From NCBI GenBank assembly GCA_902702965.1, contig CACRXP010000689.1:98573-162572 (forward strand): a stretch of DNA of 64,000 nt, written 5' to 3'. Below the pieces are notes generated by a model. That model was not told the origin of the DNA. It made no database searches and was given only the letters and a program-made list of their open reading frames with translations. Every line of letters starts with the position of its first letter. Position 1 is the first letter of the stretch. Positions 43,141 through 54,200 of this stretch are shown here, in pieces. Source of the DNA: Spirometra erinaceieuropaei (Eukaryota; Platyhelminthes; Cestoda; Diphyllobothriidea; Diphyllobothriidae). The translations under genes were made by a program, and so were the position numbers.

Positions 43141-43675
43141 CAAAGGTCAAGTTCAAGCCGCTGGTTTTAAATTTGAAGATAATTGGAAGATATTATTTTA
43201 CTTCGTTTTTTTCTGGGAGACCTATCGATTTTAGCCCTTCTTTTTATAGTGAAACTTCCTTAAATACATGACTATTCACTCAAGACTGCCTGTTGCCATC
43301 TCTTCTTTGAATTATGCCAGTCTGTGTCTGTTGATTACCAGTCGCACTCTGCAATTCGGATTTTGTGCATTCGATTTCTCTCTAACTGTGTAATTTTGTT
43401 ACATCGTTTGCCTCGATCAGTAATTCAGTCCCCTGGTCTGTCAGAAGTTTTTTAAATTACAATTTGCCTCGAGACCAGATGAGAGTAAAAGTCACAGATC
43501 GGCGAAGGCTCTCGACCTCTGTATGCAAGCATGGCTTAACTAAATCTAAGTCAGAAGGCTTAACTAAATTAAATTCAGTAAGCTTACTTCAATCTAAGTC
43601 AGAAAATATTACTAATCAGTCGTCACCCGTTGTAACTGGTAAGCAGCTTTATCTGTCAGCACTTCAATTCAATTC
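43141..43675 (+). pseudogene. LINE 5' region and ORF1 start
   Basis: After the satellite ends, about 340 bases of non-coding sequence lead to an ATG at 43479 and a frame reading DRRRLSTSVCKHGLTKSKSE and NSVSLLQSKSENITNQSSP. The frame runs into the AATTC tail of the minus-strand LINE inserted at about 43676. On the far side of that LINE, at 45777, a plus-strand ORF1 frame continues. I therefore read it as the first part of a plus-strand LINE split by the insertion. No motif by itself identifies it, so the call depends on this continuity. Confidence 0.45.
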
Positions 43676-44113
43676 AATTCAATTATTTTTATTAAAGACC
43701 CGTCGGGGTCCCATCAAAGCAAGTATAAAATTTACATGCAAATATTAGACGATGTAGGCAAAATCTGCACAAAGTGCAATGCATAGTTTTTGAGATTAGA
43801 AGTCCGTTCAGCAAAATGAAAATGAAAAAAACGAGGGGTGAAAAAAAAACTCCAAAGCAAAATTTAAAAATGATTGTAGTAATTTAACAGGAGAAAAAAA
43901 AACCCTCAGAAAAATAGCATCAGAAGAAAACAGGGAGGACTGGCCTGCATGTGGCGGTACAAAATGGAATATAGTCCGACATCAACATGGCCGAAATAAA
44001 TGTCAGCTGTATATGGCATTGTGTAACGAATTTCATAAAATGGTACGTAGGCGGGTCGGTCAGGACCGGCCTGTATCGCCTTGAATAAGAAAAATAAGTG
44101 CCGAAATTGAAAA

Positions 44114-44605
44114 CCAGTCTCAAGCCGATAGGAACCCAGATGCGGTCGGTTTCATTCAACCGAGTCCATCCGAACATGGGGGAAGGGAGATGCGACCAAA
44201 CTACTAGTATATGGCGAATATAGAAGGCTTTGTCAAGATCGCCGATGGAGTCCATTCTGTAAGGGCACGATGACAACCAGTCTCGAGGCGACAAGAACCC
44301 AGATGCGGTCTGCTACATTCATCAGAGTCCATCCGAGGATAGGGCACAGGAGATGCGACCAGAGTACTAGTATATGGCGAATATAGATGGCTTCGCCAAG
44401 AGCATCGATGGAGCGCATTCAGTGAGGGCATCATGAAGATCAGTCCCGAGGCGATAGGAACCCAGATGCGGTCGGTTTCATTCAACCGAGTCCATCCGAA
44501 CATGGGGGAAGGGAGATGCGACCAAACTACTAGTAGATGGCGAATACAGAAGGTTTCACCAAGAGCGTCGATGGCGCGCCTTCTGTGATGGCACGATGCA
44601 TGAAC
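44114..44605 (-). repeat. three 163-bp tandem repeats in LINE 3' region
   Basis: Units start with a CCAGTC-like block at about 44114, 44277 and 44440, a spacing of 163 bases. Each contains GGAACCCAGATGCGGTC (or AGAACCC...), CGAGTCCATCCGA, GGGAGATGCGACCA and ACTACTAGTA-ATGGCGAATA. Units 1 and 3 are most alike. They lie between the RT frame and the element terminus. Confidence 0.9.
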
Positions 44606-44709
44606 TAAAAAATTGGAATAATTAACATTTCTGGTGAGGGATCTTAGGTAGCGAGACTACTCAGAAAGGAAGGAAACGTGAACAGAGACGGAAATTTAAA
44701 AGCGGCATG

Positions 44710-45729
44710 CTAAATTCCCGGTGGCCCTTTCTCAGTGTCATAGAAAAAGTTGTCTGGGAAGGATGAGGAAAATAAAAGTTTAATCGAGTCAGTATTCAGA
44801 TAAAGGCGTAGCCTTCTCTTAAAGGTGTGTAGATTTTCTGAAGATCTTATATTTATTGGAAGGTTATTCCAGAGGAAAGTATACCTGGAAGCGAAAAAAA
44901 GGGAGCGCTTAGAGGTGGAGGACGCTGGAAGAGGTATAATTAGAGACGAGTTGCGAAGATTGCATGGGCGACTACTAGGGGTAAGTGTTGAAATCCGAGG
45001 AAAATTTGAACTATGATTGATGCGAAAGAGGAGACAGAGGCCCGCTTCTAGTCTTCGAACCCATAAAAATTTTAGGTTACTTAGCTGACATCTATCTGAG
45101 TAGGAGATATTGGGATGTTCCCTATCTAAAAGTTTTTTAGAAAAACGTCTTTGGACATTTTCAATTTTTAAACGACTGGCTTCATTCATCAAACCAAAGA
45201 ATGGGCAACAATACTCGGGAAAGGGAAGTACAAACATACGATAGAGCCTTAATTTAATTTCAGGAAGATAGAAATTGTAAGAAATAAAGCCACAAATCTG
45301 GGCAGCTTTGGCTGTAATTCTGTCAGCGTGCGGTGAGAGATCAAGATTACTAGTGTAGCTTAATCCTAAATCCTTGATGGTGGTACATTCAATCATAGGT
45401 GTTCCTTGAAAGACCGCAGGTTGGGGTAGCCTATCAGGTCCAAAACACATATAACGACATTTAGACGGAGAGAATTCCATTAGCCATTTTGAGCTCCAAG
45501 CTGAGAGAGCAAGCAAGTCAGCATGGATTTGCTCCAGGCAATGAAGGCTCATAGATATTTTGAAAGAATATACACATTTGAGATCATCGGCATAAATAAA
45601 TGATTGAGAATGTTTAACTGCGGCTGAAATATGATTTGTGTAAAGCAAAAACAAAAGAGGACCTAAAACGGTACCTTGTAGGACACCGCTCACAATAGGA
45701 GTTTCACAGGAAAGTGAAGATCCCACCAA
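44710..45729 (-). CDS. LINE reverse transcriptase, C-terminal two thirds
   Basis: A 339-residue open frame starts just before block B, GVLQGTVLGP (15-24), and includes the catalytic IYADDLKCVYSF (45-56). Then come LEQIHADLLALSAWSSKWLM, SPSKCRYMCFGPD, TTIKDLGLSYTSNLDLS, FVLPFPEYCCPFFGLMNEAS, LKFLWVRRLEAGL and near the end FLWNNLPINIRSSENL (the WN-x-LP block) with the FKRRLRLYL helix. All features of the RT palm from block B onward and of the thumb/C-terminal extension are present without a stop. Blocks 1 to A are missing because the element is 5'-truncated at about 45776, so the protein cannot be active. The Met start is simply the first in the open stretch. Confidence 0.88.
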   Translation of the reverse strand: MVGSSLSCETPIVSGVLQGTVLGPLLFLLYTNHISAAVKHSQSFIYADDLKCVYSFKISMSLHCLEQIHADLLALSAWSSKWLMEFSPSKCRYMCFGPDRLPQPAVFQGTPMIECTTIKDLGLSYTSNLDLSPHADRITAKAAQICGFISYNFYLPEIKLRLYRMFVLPFPEYCCPFFGLMNEASRLKIENVQRRFSKKLLDREHPNISYSDRCQLSNLKFLWVRRLEAGLCLLFRINHSSNFPRISTLTPSSRPCNLRNSSLIIPLPASSTSKRSLFFASRYTFLWNNLPINIRSSENLHTFKRRLRLYLNTDSIKLLFSSSFPDNFFYDTEKGPPGI

Positions 45730-45776
45730 AACCTTTTGTTTACGATTAGACAGGTATGACCTGAGAAAGTCTATTA

Positions 45777-46469
45777 GTGGACTGCGATAATTTTATGCTA
45801 AAGTTTGGCACTCTGCTGTCATTTCTTGGAAATGTATTTGACGGGAGCATCTCTAATATTCCCTCCCAAGAATGTGGGCGTCTTGACTCACATGTTAACC
45901 TGATCGCCAGTGAATCTAGTGATAGACAAAGGCGTGCTTACAACCTCTTGTTAAAAGATGTTCCTCGATCTGCTCGGCCAGTTGACGTTGCGACTAATTT
46001 CCTGTATACGTTTGGTTTCAAGCACGAAATAGCCTATGCAAGACGCTTGTCCTTCCGTATAAAAAATCCACCCGTCTTAGTCAAATTATTTTCATCAATC
46101 GAGGCGGACACAATCATTGCCCATCGAGATAGTGTCACTGCGTACCTGGAAAATGGAAAATTTTTCCTTTGTCATGATCTTACGCCTATGGAGAGTAGAA
46201 TCGGGTCTCTCTTCTCACGTAAATCCACTGATTCTCCGTCTAATGATCACCAACTCGGTCATAATACAAGTGGCCGTGAGGATTTAGCTGGTCCTCCTCC
46301 TGCGACATCTGATTCCCTCCTTCCACTTACTTCTAAATCTCCCTCTCACTCACACCACTTGACGCATTCGCCTGCCCCGAGATTAGCAGCAGCCCCATTT
46401 GTCGTTCCTAATTCTCCGAATAGCCCCTTGGGACGTATGAAAATCCGTCTACATCAGCTAGACCGATAA
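45777..46469 (+). CDS. LINE ORF1, RRM-like RNA-binding part
   Basis: A 230-residue frame opens with GTG at the junction with the minus-strand LINE. Residues about 40-60 read SSDRQRRAYNLLLKDVPRSA, then NFLYTFGFKHEIAYARRLSF and PPVLVKLFSSIEADTIIAHR. This follows the ORF1 RRM pattern of N-L-(L/I)-x-x-(V/G)-P, a long helix, A-RRL and PVLVKL. The C-terminal third is Ser/Pro/His-rich and probably disordered. The protein is an RNA chaperone of a LINE, divergent from the other ORF1s here. Its beginning probably lies at 43479-43675, on the other side of the inserted LINE. The frame ends at 46469, but the sequence shifts into another open frame from 46517. Confidence 0.65.
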   Translation: MDCDNFMLKFGTLLSFLGNVFDGSISNIPSQECGRLDSHVNLIASESSDRQRRAYNLLLKDVPRSARPVDVATNFLYTFGFKHEIAYARRLSFRIKNPPVLVKLFSSIEADTIIAHRDSVTAYLENGKFFLCHDLTPMESRIGSLFSRKSTDSPSNDHQLGHNTSGREDLAGPPPATSDSLLPLTSKSPSHSHHLTHSPAPRLAAAPFVVPNSPNSPLGRMKIRLHQLDR

Positions 46470-47191
46470 CTTCCCTTGTTCAAAAGGGTGCTGCAAGCTC
46501 TACAGCTAAGTCACCTGTGACGTGGCGTCAAAATGGGGAGATCCTAAAACTGAATTGGACTCCGACCCAAAAGGTAGGTAGTACAGTTCAATTTAGGTGT
46601 ACGCCGCCTTCTCTTATGTCTACCAAGCCTTTACAGCCCAGCACGTCTACAAGCCCCGCAGCTCCAATCATATCCCCAAATAATTCTCTGTCCTGTGTAC
46701 CGGTTACTTACCAAAACCCTACTATCTATCCAGCAAGTAGTTCATACGTGAATTGCCCTAAGCCATTTATGCCCCAACCTAGTTCAGGCTTCCCAACACC
46801 TAAGGCCAATTGCTCTCAGGTAAGTCATTCTAACTCCTTTGACTTTCAAACGAGACCTGGTCCCCCACACCATTGTTCTTATAGCTGCCTACCTTATCCA
46901 ACCAGCCTCTACTTTCCTTCTAGGCTCCCTTCTCCTCCCCCTCCTCTACAATTTAATAACCAACAAACCTATCCCTGTTCTAACATCCCGAGCTTTCCAG
47001 TGCCCGAAAACTATATCACCACATCCTTCAAGTATCCTGCTCTGCATTCTCTTGCTGACTCCCCGTACGTCAATAACTCTAGACTAACTAGTACTTATTC
47101 TCCAAATGTCATTTATTCACAGCTTACATATCCGCCTCCAATTTTCTTTAAAATACCGCCAACAATAACATTGCTGTTTGAAACGCGTTAG
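46470..47191 (+). CDS. LINE ORF1, Pro/Ser-rich C-terminal part
   Basis: A 224-residue open frame (46517-47191) shortly after the ORF1 RRM part. It has an early VTWRQNGEILKLNWTPTQK-like stretch and is then very rich in Pro, Ser, Tyr and Asn (for example PAAPIISPNNSLS and SRLPSPPPPLQFNNQQTY). No folded domain is recognisable. Its position between an ORF1 and an endonuclease start makes it the tail of ORF1 or an ORF1-ORF2 linker. An indel near 46470-46517 separates it from the preceding frame. Preservation of an open frame over 670 bases is unusual among the decayed elements around it. Confidence 0.5.
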
Positions 47192-47570
47192 ATATTATAT
47201 TATTGAATGCCAGGTCAGTTATAAACAAAATGGCCCAAATCAGAGCCATTGCTCTGGAAATTATGCCTGATATTATATGTGCAACAGAATCTTAGAACCA
47301 TTCTCTAATTCCTGACTTTACCCTTCTCAAAGATGACTTCGAATGTTACCGTCAAGACCGCACGACTATGCGTGTGGACGGTTGTCTTCTTTAACTTAAA
47401 TCGTAACTTAAGCACTCACCCTCTTACTTGGATGTTTCCTCATTCACAGGAAACTTCTGATTTGTATCTGTTAGTCTCTCGCGACAAAATAGGCAATTAT
47501 GAGCTGTATCTACCATCCTCCACATTCTTCAGCCAGTGATGATTCACAACACTGTGAAATCTTTAAATTG
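47192..47570 (+). pseudogene. LINE APE-type endonuclease, N-terminal start
   Basis: The plus strand reads LLNARSVINKMAQIRAIALE, MPDIICATES followed by a stop at the Trp position, SLIPDFTLLKDDFECYRQDR and TTMRVDGCLL, i.e. the N-terminal block, the TESW block and the YRQDR-x-x-x-x-GGCLL block of an APE endonuclease. The glycine-rich block is eroded and the frame breaks afterwards. Nothing downstream resembles GDFN or SDH, so the element is truncated near 47570-47690. It continues the ORF1 of 45777-47191. Confidence 0.7.
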
Positions 47571-47689
47571 GTTTCTGAAGATGCTTTCGATCTTAGATTA
47601 ATCAGTGGGATTTAAGACTTCCTGAAATAGCCTGGATATCCAAAGTCTGTCTACCTAGATTATATTCCTTCCAAGATATTGTCAATTTT

Positions 47690-47835
47690 TTTAACTGTTC
47701 AGTTCAGTTTAGTGAGGGAAATGTAGGTCTTCACCTTTGAACTCCCTATTTGTTAACAAGCAACTGCAAAATCTCAAAAACTCGAAAAGGTATCATAAAG
47801 TAACAAATAATCGGAAAAGCGTCAGGTCTGTACAG
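47690..47835 (-). mobile_element. family-2 LINE 3' end, very short copy
   Basis: The plus strand reads GTTCAGTTCAGTTTAGTGAG, then GGAAATGTAGGTCTTCACC and TTTGAACTCCCTATTTGTTA. This matches the 3' block at 15330-15365 and 50773-50815 (GGGAATGAGGCTTTC...CTCCCTATTT). A short TTCAG repeat forms the tail. It is a 5'-truncated insertion of about 150 bases. Confidence 0.6.
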
Positions 47836-47990
47836 ACAAACAAACTGTCTCGAATTTTAGTGGTACGAGCAGTTGTAGAGCTGTCGTTTCGAGTGCAGCG
47901 AAATAAATAATATGTCCGGGGAAAAAATTTGCATATGTACATGTCAGTAAGCGTAGGCGATGGGTTGGCACAATAATAAGTTCAATTTTT
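47836..47990. other. no gene recognised
   Basis: A short spacer between a LINE 3' end and the second satellite block. Nothing assignable. Confidence 0.4.
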
Positions 47991-50757
47991 TGTATGACAT
48001 TCTCTCCGCACAAGCTGCATTCCTTTCCCAGACAGTCTTCCTATTCCCATCCTTATTCCACTGCAAAATTTTTCTTTTGTCTTTTTCTTAATTATCTCGC
48101 CGTGAGACGGTTTAATACTTCGGTATTTCATCTCAAGCTGCTTCATTTCGACGATAGTCCTCATATACCCCTCTCCATCCCAATGCATATTTTCCCTATC
48201 CATTTATTGTTGTTTATAGAGTCTTGAGATGCTTTAATTTGCAATTTTTGCCTCACATGCTCCTTTCTTTTCGGAGCTGGTCATTCTATTCCCCACCCTA
48301 TCACAGTGCAAAATTTCCCTTTTGACTTTTTCTTATATATCTCGCCGTGAGACGGTTTATTATGCCACTATCTCATCTCAAGCTTACTCATTTCGCAGAA
48401 AGTCCTAATATCCCTCTCTCAATCCCATTGCAAAGTTTCCTTTTCCCGTCATTGTTATTTATCTCGCAGTGAGACGCATCCATCCCAATGTGAAATTTCC
48501 CTTTTCTCTTATTCTTATTTACCTACCCGTGTAACGATTAAATATGCAACTATCTCATCTCAGGCTACTTTCGTTCTGCAGATAGTCTACCTAATCCCAT
48601 TCTCATAGTACTGAAAAATTTCCCCTTTAGCGTAGTATTATTTATCTTGATGTGGGACGCAGTAATATGCCATTATCTACTCACAAGTTGCTTTGATTTC
48701 GGAGGTAGTCCTCGTATCCCGCTCCCCATCCCTCAACAAAATTTCAATTTCACTTATTCTTATTTACCTCGCCGTTAGACGCATTAATATGCCATTTTCT
48801 CCTAATAAGCTGCTTTACTTTCCGAGGTAGTCTTCCTATTCCCCACTCCATCCTAACGCAAACTTTCCCCTTTCTGTCATTCTGATTTGTCGCCCCGTAA
48901 GACGACTTAATATGCCCTTATCTCCTCACAAGCTGCTTTCCTTTCGCAGTTACCCGTCCTATTTCCCATCCCATCCAACTGCAACATTTCCTATTTCACA
49001 CATTCTTCTATGTCTCGCCGTGAGATGCTTTAATATGTCATTATCTTCTCACAAGCTGCCGTTCTGTCCATGAAAGTTTTCCAATCCCCCCCCTTATCAC
49101 ACAGCAGAATTTCCCACTACAATTATTCTTATTTATATCGCCGGGAGGTGATTTCTTTTGTCAATGTCTCCTCGTGACCTGTTTTCGTATCGCAGATACT
49201 CATTCCATTAGCCTATCCATCTTAATGAAAAATTTAGATTTCCTTTTATTCCTATTTATCTAGCCGTGATACGTATTTATTTGCCATTATCGCTTCACAA
49301 GCTACTTTTACTTCGCAGATAGTCTTCCTATTCGCCTACCCATTCCACCGCAAAATTTCCCTTTTTGCTTATTCTAATTTATCTCTCCATGAGATGCATT
49401 AATGTGCCATCATCTCCTAACAAGTTGATTTCCTTTCGGCGTTAGTCTTCTAATTTCCCACCCTCTGCGAATGCGAAATTACCCTTTTCTATTATTCTTA
49501 TTTATCTCCACACGAGAAGATTTAATATGCCTTTATCTCCTAATAAGCTGCTTTTCTTTGCAAAGAGTCTTTCTTTACCAAACCCCATCTCATTTCAAAA
49601 TTTCACTCTTCGATTTCTCCTTTATATTTTTCCATGCAACGCTTTAGTATGCCATTATATCCTCACAGTCCGCTTTCCTTTCGAAGATAGTCCTTGTATT
49701 CTCCTCTCCATCCATCTAAATGATTTCACTTTTCTCTAATTCTTTTTTATTTCGCAGTGACATGCATCAATGTGCCGTTATTTCCACATATGCCGCTTTC
49801 GCTTCGTATATATTCCTTCTATTCTTCCCTTATCCCACTTCAAAATTTCTTTTTTCTGCTATTCTTATTTATCTCGCCGTGACACGCATTAACTTGCAAT
49901 TATATCATCACAGTCATCTTTCTATCGAAGAGAGTCTTCCTATTCCCCTTCTCACTCAAATGCAAGATTTTCCTTTTCTCTTATTCCTCTGTATGTCGAC
50001 ATTAGACGCTTTAATATGCCATTAGTTCCTAAAAATCTGCTATTCTTTCGGAGCTATTCTCCCCAATAACATCCCCATCCCTCTGAAAAATTTCGCTTTT
50101 CTCTGATTGATATTTATCTCGAACTGAGACGCATTAACTAGCAATTATTTCTTAACATTCTGCTATCCTTTTAGAGATAATCTTCACATTTCCCTGCCAT
50201 CCCACTGCAAAATTTTTCCTTATCACTTATTCTTATTTATCTCGCTGTGACACGCAAAAATGTGCCATTATCTCATCACAAGCTGCTTTACACTCGGAGA
50301 TAGTCTTCCTGATCCCCTCCCCCTTCCACTGCGAAATTTCCACTTTATCTTTCTCTTATTTATCTCGATATGAGACGATTATTTATGCCATTATCTCCGT
50401 AAATCTGCTTTCCTTTTCAAAATTGTCTTCCTAATCCCATTCCCATCCCATTGTATTACGTCTCTTTCGTTTTTTCCTATTTATCTCTGAGTGGAACACT
50501 TTAACATGCAATTATTTCCTAACATACAGCTACACGTTCTGAGATATTTTTCTTATTTTTCTCCCCGTCCCTATACAATATTTCCCCTTTTCTCTTATTC
50601 TTATTAAACTCGACGTGAGATGCTTTAATATGCCATATCACATCAAGCTGCTTTCATTTAGAAAATAGTCCTATTTTTCTAATCCCCATCCCATTACAAA
50701 AGTACCCTTATCGGTTACTCATATATTTCTCGGCGTTGGACCATTTAATATACTATT
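47991..50757. repeat. degenerate satellite, about 124-bp unit (part 3)
   Basis: Same unit and orientation as 34618-43140, about 22 copies. It resumes at TGACATTCTCTCCGCACAAG, only about 15 bases further along the unit than where part 2 stops at 43140, so the two blocks were one array before LINEs inserted. One unit near 48465-48500 is shortened: GTGAGACGCAT is joined directly to CCATCCCAATG, losing roughly 70 bases. Confidence 0.9.
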
Positions 50758-51272
50758 GCCAGTTAAAATTAAGTTATTAAGGGAATGAGGCTTTCGCCTT
50801 TGCGCTCCATATTCATATCGAAAAAACCGAAATAAAATCATCAGTTACATCAAAAATGCGGAAATTCCTAAGTTAGCGGTAAGCGTGAGCCAGGCACAAA
50901 CTGCCGCCGCTAAAACAATCGTGATTATATGTACAGCAGTTTCTCAGCAAGCGTGCATCTAGTCTTCAGTTAAAAGATTCGACACTTTCGGAAAGAACCA
51001 CCGCATCAGGGAGTCCATTCCATGCCCCAATCACTTTGTGAGAGAATGCGTTATGTCGGACATCCGAAAGAGCCAGCTTCCTCTGCGGTTTGAACGGATG
51101 ACCACGCAGACGGTCAGTCCCGGCCAATTCGAAGGATTCATCAGAGTCTAGGGCGCACTCACGGCCTCTGACAATCCTGTAGGTTTGAATGAGATCGCCG
51201 CGCAGTTACTTGTAATTGAGAGGAAATAGATTCAGTTCAGTCAGCCTGGTTTCGGAAGGCAGATGATGAACT
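50758..51272 (-). pseudogene. family-2 LINE RT C-terminal end and 3' region
   Basis: The minus strand reads RRKLALSDVRQNAFSHKV-like sequence and the GAWNGLPDAVVLSESVESF block (frame-broken), followed by a 3' region ending in the GGGAATGAGGCTTTC block at 50773. It is nearly identical over 50940-51270 to 29660-29970, but unlike that copy it keeps the 3' region. The element is 5'-truncated at 51272, where very AT-rich DNA begins. It cannot encode an enzyme. Confidence 0.85.
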
Positions 51273-54200
51273 CAAGTTATCAAAACAATTGTTGTAAATT
51301 TAAATTTAAATAATCTATAATTAAAATTAATTTTCTCAGTAGTAACTTTTGAAGATAAATTGATAACAGTATTACTATTTTTAATAAAAAAGTAAAAAAC
51401 ATACAATGTTGAAAGTATAAATCTTAAATTTTTTACCCTTCATGTTGATAGTAGAGGAAATTTTTCCATGCATTTGAATTAAGTATTCTTCAGTAAGTTA
51501 ATCAGAATTTATTTTATTAATAATTTTAATAATTTATAAATAATTGATAAAATATCATCATAAGTCTTGTTATAATATGCATAAAACTTATTAACATTAA
51601 CTACAATAATTTATCCTCGATTATAATCTGTATTTGTAATGATACGTATTTGTAATTTTTTTCTTTCTAATGAATAAAGTTTGATAATAATTTATGCAAA
51701 ATGTACATAAATTACTAATGTGATATTTATCAGTATTATGATAAATTTTACATTGTAAATATACTAATGCTTAATAATATTTTTTATATCTCATTAAGTA
51801 ATAAACAACGACGCTTTTTATATTATGAATATAAATTTTAATTCGAAATATTATATTGCTTATTAATTACTATAAATATTATCGTTTTTTTACATATTCG
51901 AACGTTTATTAAGTGCATTTAATTCAATGTATTTAAAAGTAATTTAAAAATAATCTCTTTGAAAATTTTATGTAAAGCATACAGTTTTAGAAGCCAATGT
52001 TATGAAGTTTCACACAGTGATTTGATTGCTGATAAATTATTATTTTATTTCCTTTTACCTATTCAACATATTATAGTCCAAATATTAATAAATAGAATAA
52101 TAATTTTTATCTAATTAATTTGCGAATTCTAAATACGTTTGTAAAGCTTGAGCTGAATTTATAAGAAATTAAGTATAACCTATAATGTATGGGAAGAATA
52201 CATGGTATTTTTCTTAACAAAACGTGGCATAAGTAAACAATTTTAATTGCAATTTTCGTGCCGAAATATTACTTATAAATTTTTATCTAAAATTATTTTA
52301 TTATTTGACCATTAATTTTAACTTAATAAATTATTATATATATAATAATTTAAATAACATTTGGACATAATACCTGTTTTTATATTAAAATCATAATTAC
52401 TTTAATGTTAAACATAATGATTATAATAACAATAACTGTATGGCTATTAACACTTTTAACAGTAATTATTAATTTTTAAATTAATCTAATTACTTTCTTG
52501 GAAGCTAACTGGTAATTGTCGTACATTTGATTAGTATTTATCCTGAAATATATATTATATTGTTCTAATGAATGCTGTATATATTTACAAATAATTTGCA
52601 TAGAGTTGATCATAATTATTTTAGTTTTTGTTATTGATATGTAGGAAAAATATAATAAATAAAATTTTTATATTATTTAAAAGTAGTTGTTAATTTTTCT
52701 TTTGATGGATATTTAATAGTCGACGGATAGTATTTTTTAATTGTTTATTATAATAATTATAAATTCTAATATGTTTTCTGTTATTGAGTATAATATTATA
52801 TCGGAGGTGTAGGTGGCTAGCTTACGTAGCTTTCGGTTAATTCTCGTTGGTCTAGTACATTTAAATATGACCTGGAGCATGTCATCGATAATAGAAATCG
52901 ATAAATATTCTCCGTAAAACACAGGCGGTGTCTGGGACTGCAGGGGAGGGAGGTGGGGGGGGGATTAGTCATTGTAAGAGGCAGGTTGAAAGGAAATAAT
53001 CAAGTTATGAAGAAGCATAAATTACCCTGATGTCGAATTTTTATTTATTCTAATATTAATAGAATGATTAAATATAAGAGAATTAATTAATTTAAATAAT
53101 CATCATAATTATTAAATAAACTTTTATATGTTACATTTCATTATTTAACATTGACTGTAAAACATTTTGTTAATTGATACAAATCTTTTAAACACATATA
53201 CATTTATAGGAATATAATTAACTAAATTTATAATAAAAATTTTAATCAATTATCACCAATTTTTAGGAAGTTTTCAATTTAATGACTGATCTATTCACTA
53301 ATAATTAATCGCTTTATATAACATAAAAGCGTTTAATGTTAATAGTTCACTAGATTAATTAATCTAGTTACTCCATCATTATAAGTCGATATTTCATTAG
53401 AATAATAATCATAATTAGTAATATTTAAATTCGAAATTTAATAAATTAATGAAGACTCTGTTAATGATCTTATATAATAATCATCATTTTCATTAAAATA
53501 TCAATGCTAAAATAATCAATATATGATACCGAAAAAATATTTTATTGTAATATTAAATGATATCATATTTTCTGTAATCATATTAATAACAAATTTTATA
53601 ATAATATTGTTTCATATAATAATAAAATCATAAATACTTATATTCAGAATAATTATACTAATGCAACCATATGGACCTAATATATAATTGTAATGATTAT
53701 AACATGTATAAATAAAATAATAATTAATTAAATTATTAAGACAAATTTTATGTTATTCAACAATTCTATATTGATTAATTCCATTATATCTAGTGATTAA
53801 AGAACATCATACTATTTAACGATATGTATATTATCAGATTCTGTTAACAGTGCTTATTAGTTATTAACATCTTAAGGAATAAATCATTACAAGATTGGCT
53901 TACCATAATTCCAAATATCTAATGCTTAATTTCACTATTATAAATATATTTCAATAATTTAAATTTAATAATTATCATTTAATAAACATGAAACCCTAAA
54001 TTTGAGTTGTGTATTTAAAAGAAATTTTTATTACGTTAACTGGGTTGTGAAAAAAATGAATATCATTTAATATTATTTGATATTAAATTTAGCATTTTGT
54101 ATATATAATACACCATTAATATCTTAATAAAATATCATTAATATAGGTGTATGATTTATTATTATATACCAGTTAATAATAATAACATTATTAAATTCTT

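Larger units (their letters stand above)
43676..45776 (-). mobile_element. family-1 LINE, RT half and 3' region with tail
   Basis: A minus-strand LINE truncated at its 5' side within the RT. From the left it has an (AATTC)n tail at about 43662-43683, the family-1 terminus ATTAAAGACCCGTCGGGGTC, a 3' region shared with 6036-6435, three 163-bp tandem repeats, and an RT frame from block B to the C terminus (44710-45729). Similarity to the 27030-27700 copy extends up to about 45776-45784, where plus-strand ORF1 sequence begins. The copy is comparatively young, since its RT frame is open. Confidence 0.85.

Noticed and set aside
34618..50757. CRISPR-like array
   Set aside because: The whole unit repeats with gradual divergence. 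There are no short conserved repeats separated by unique spacers, and the context is eukaryotic.
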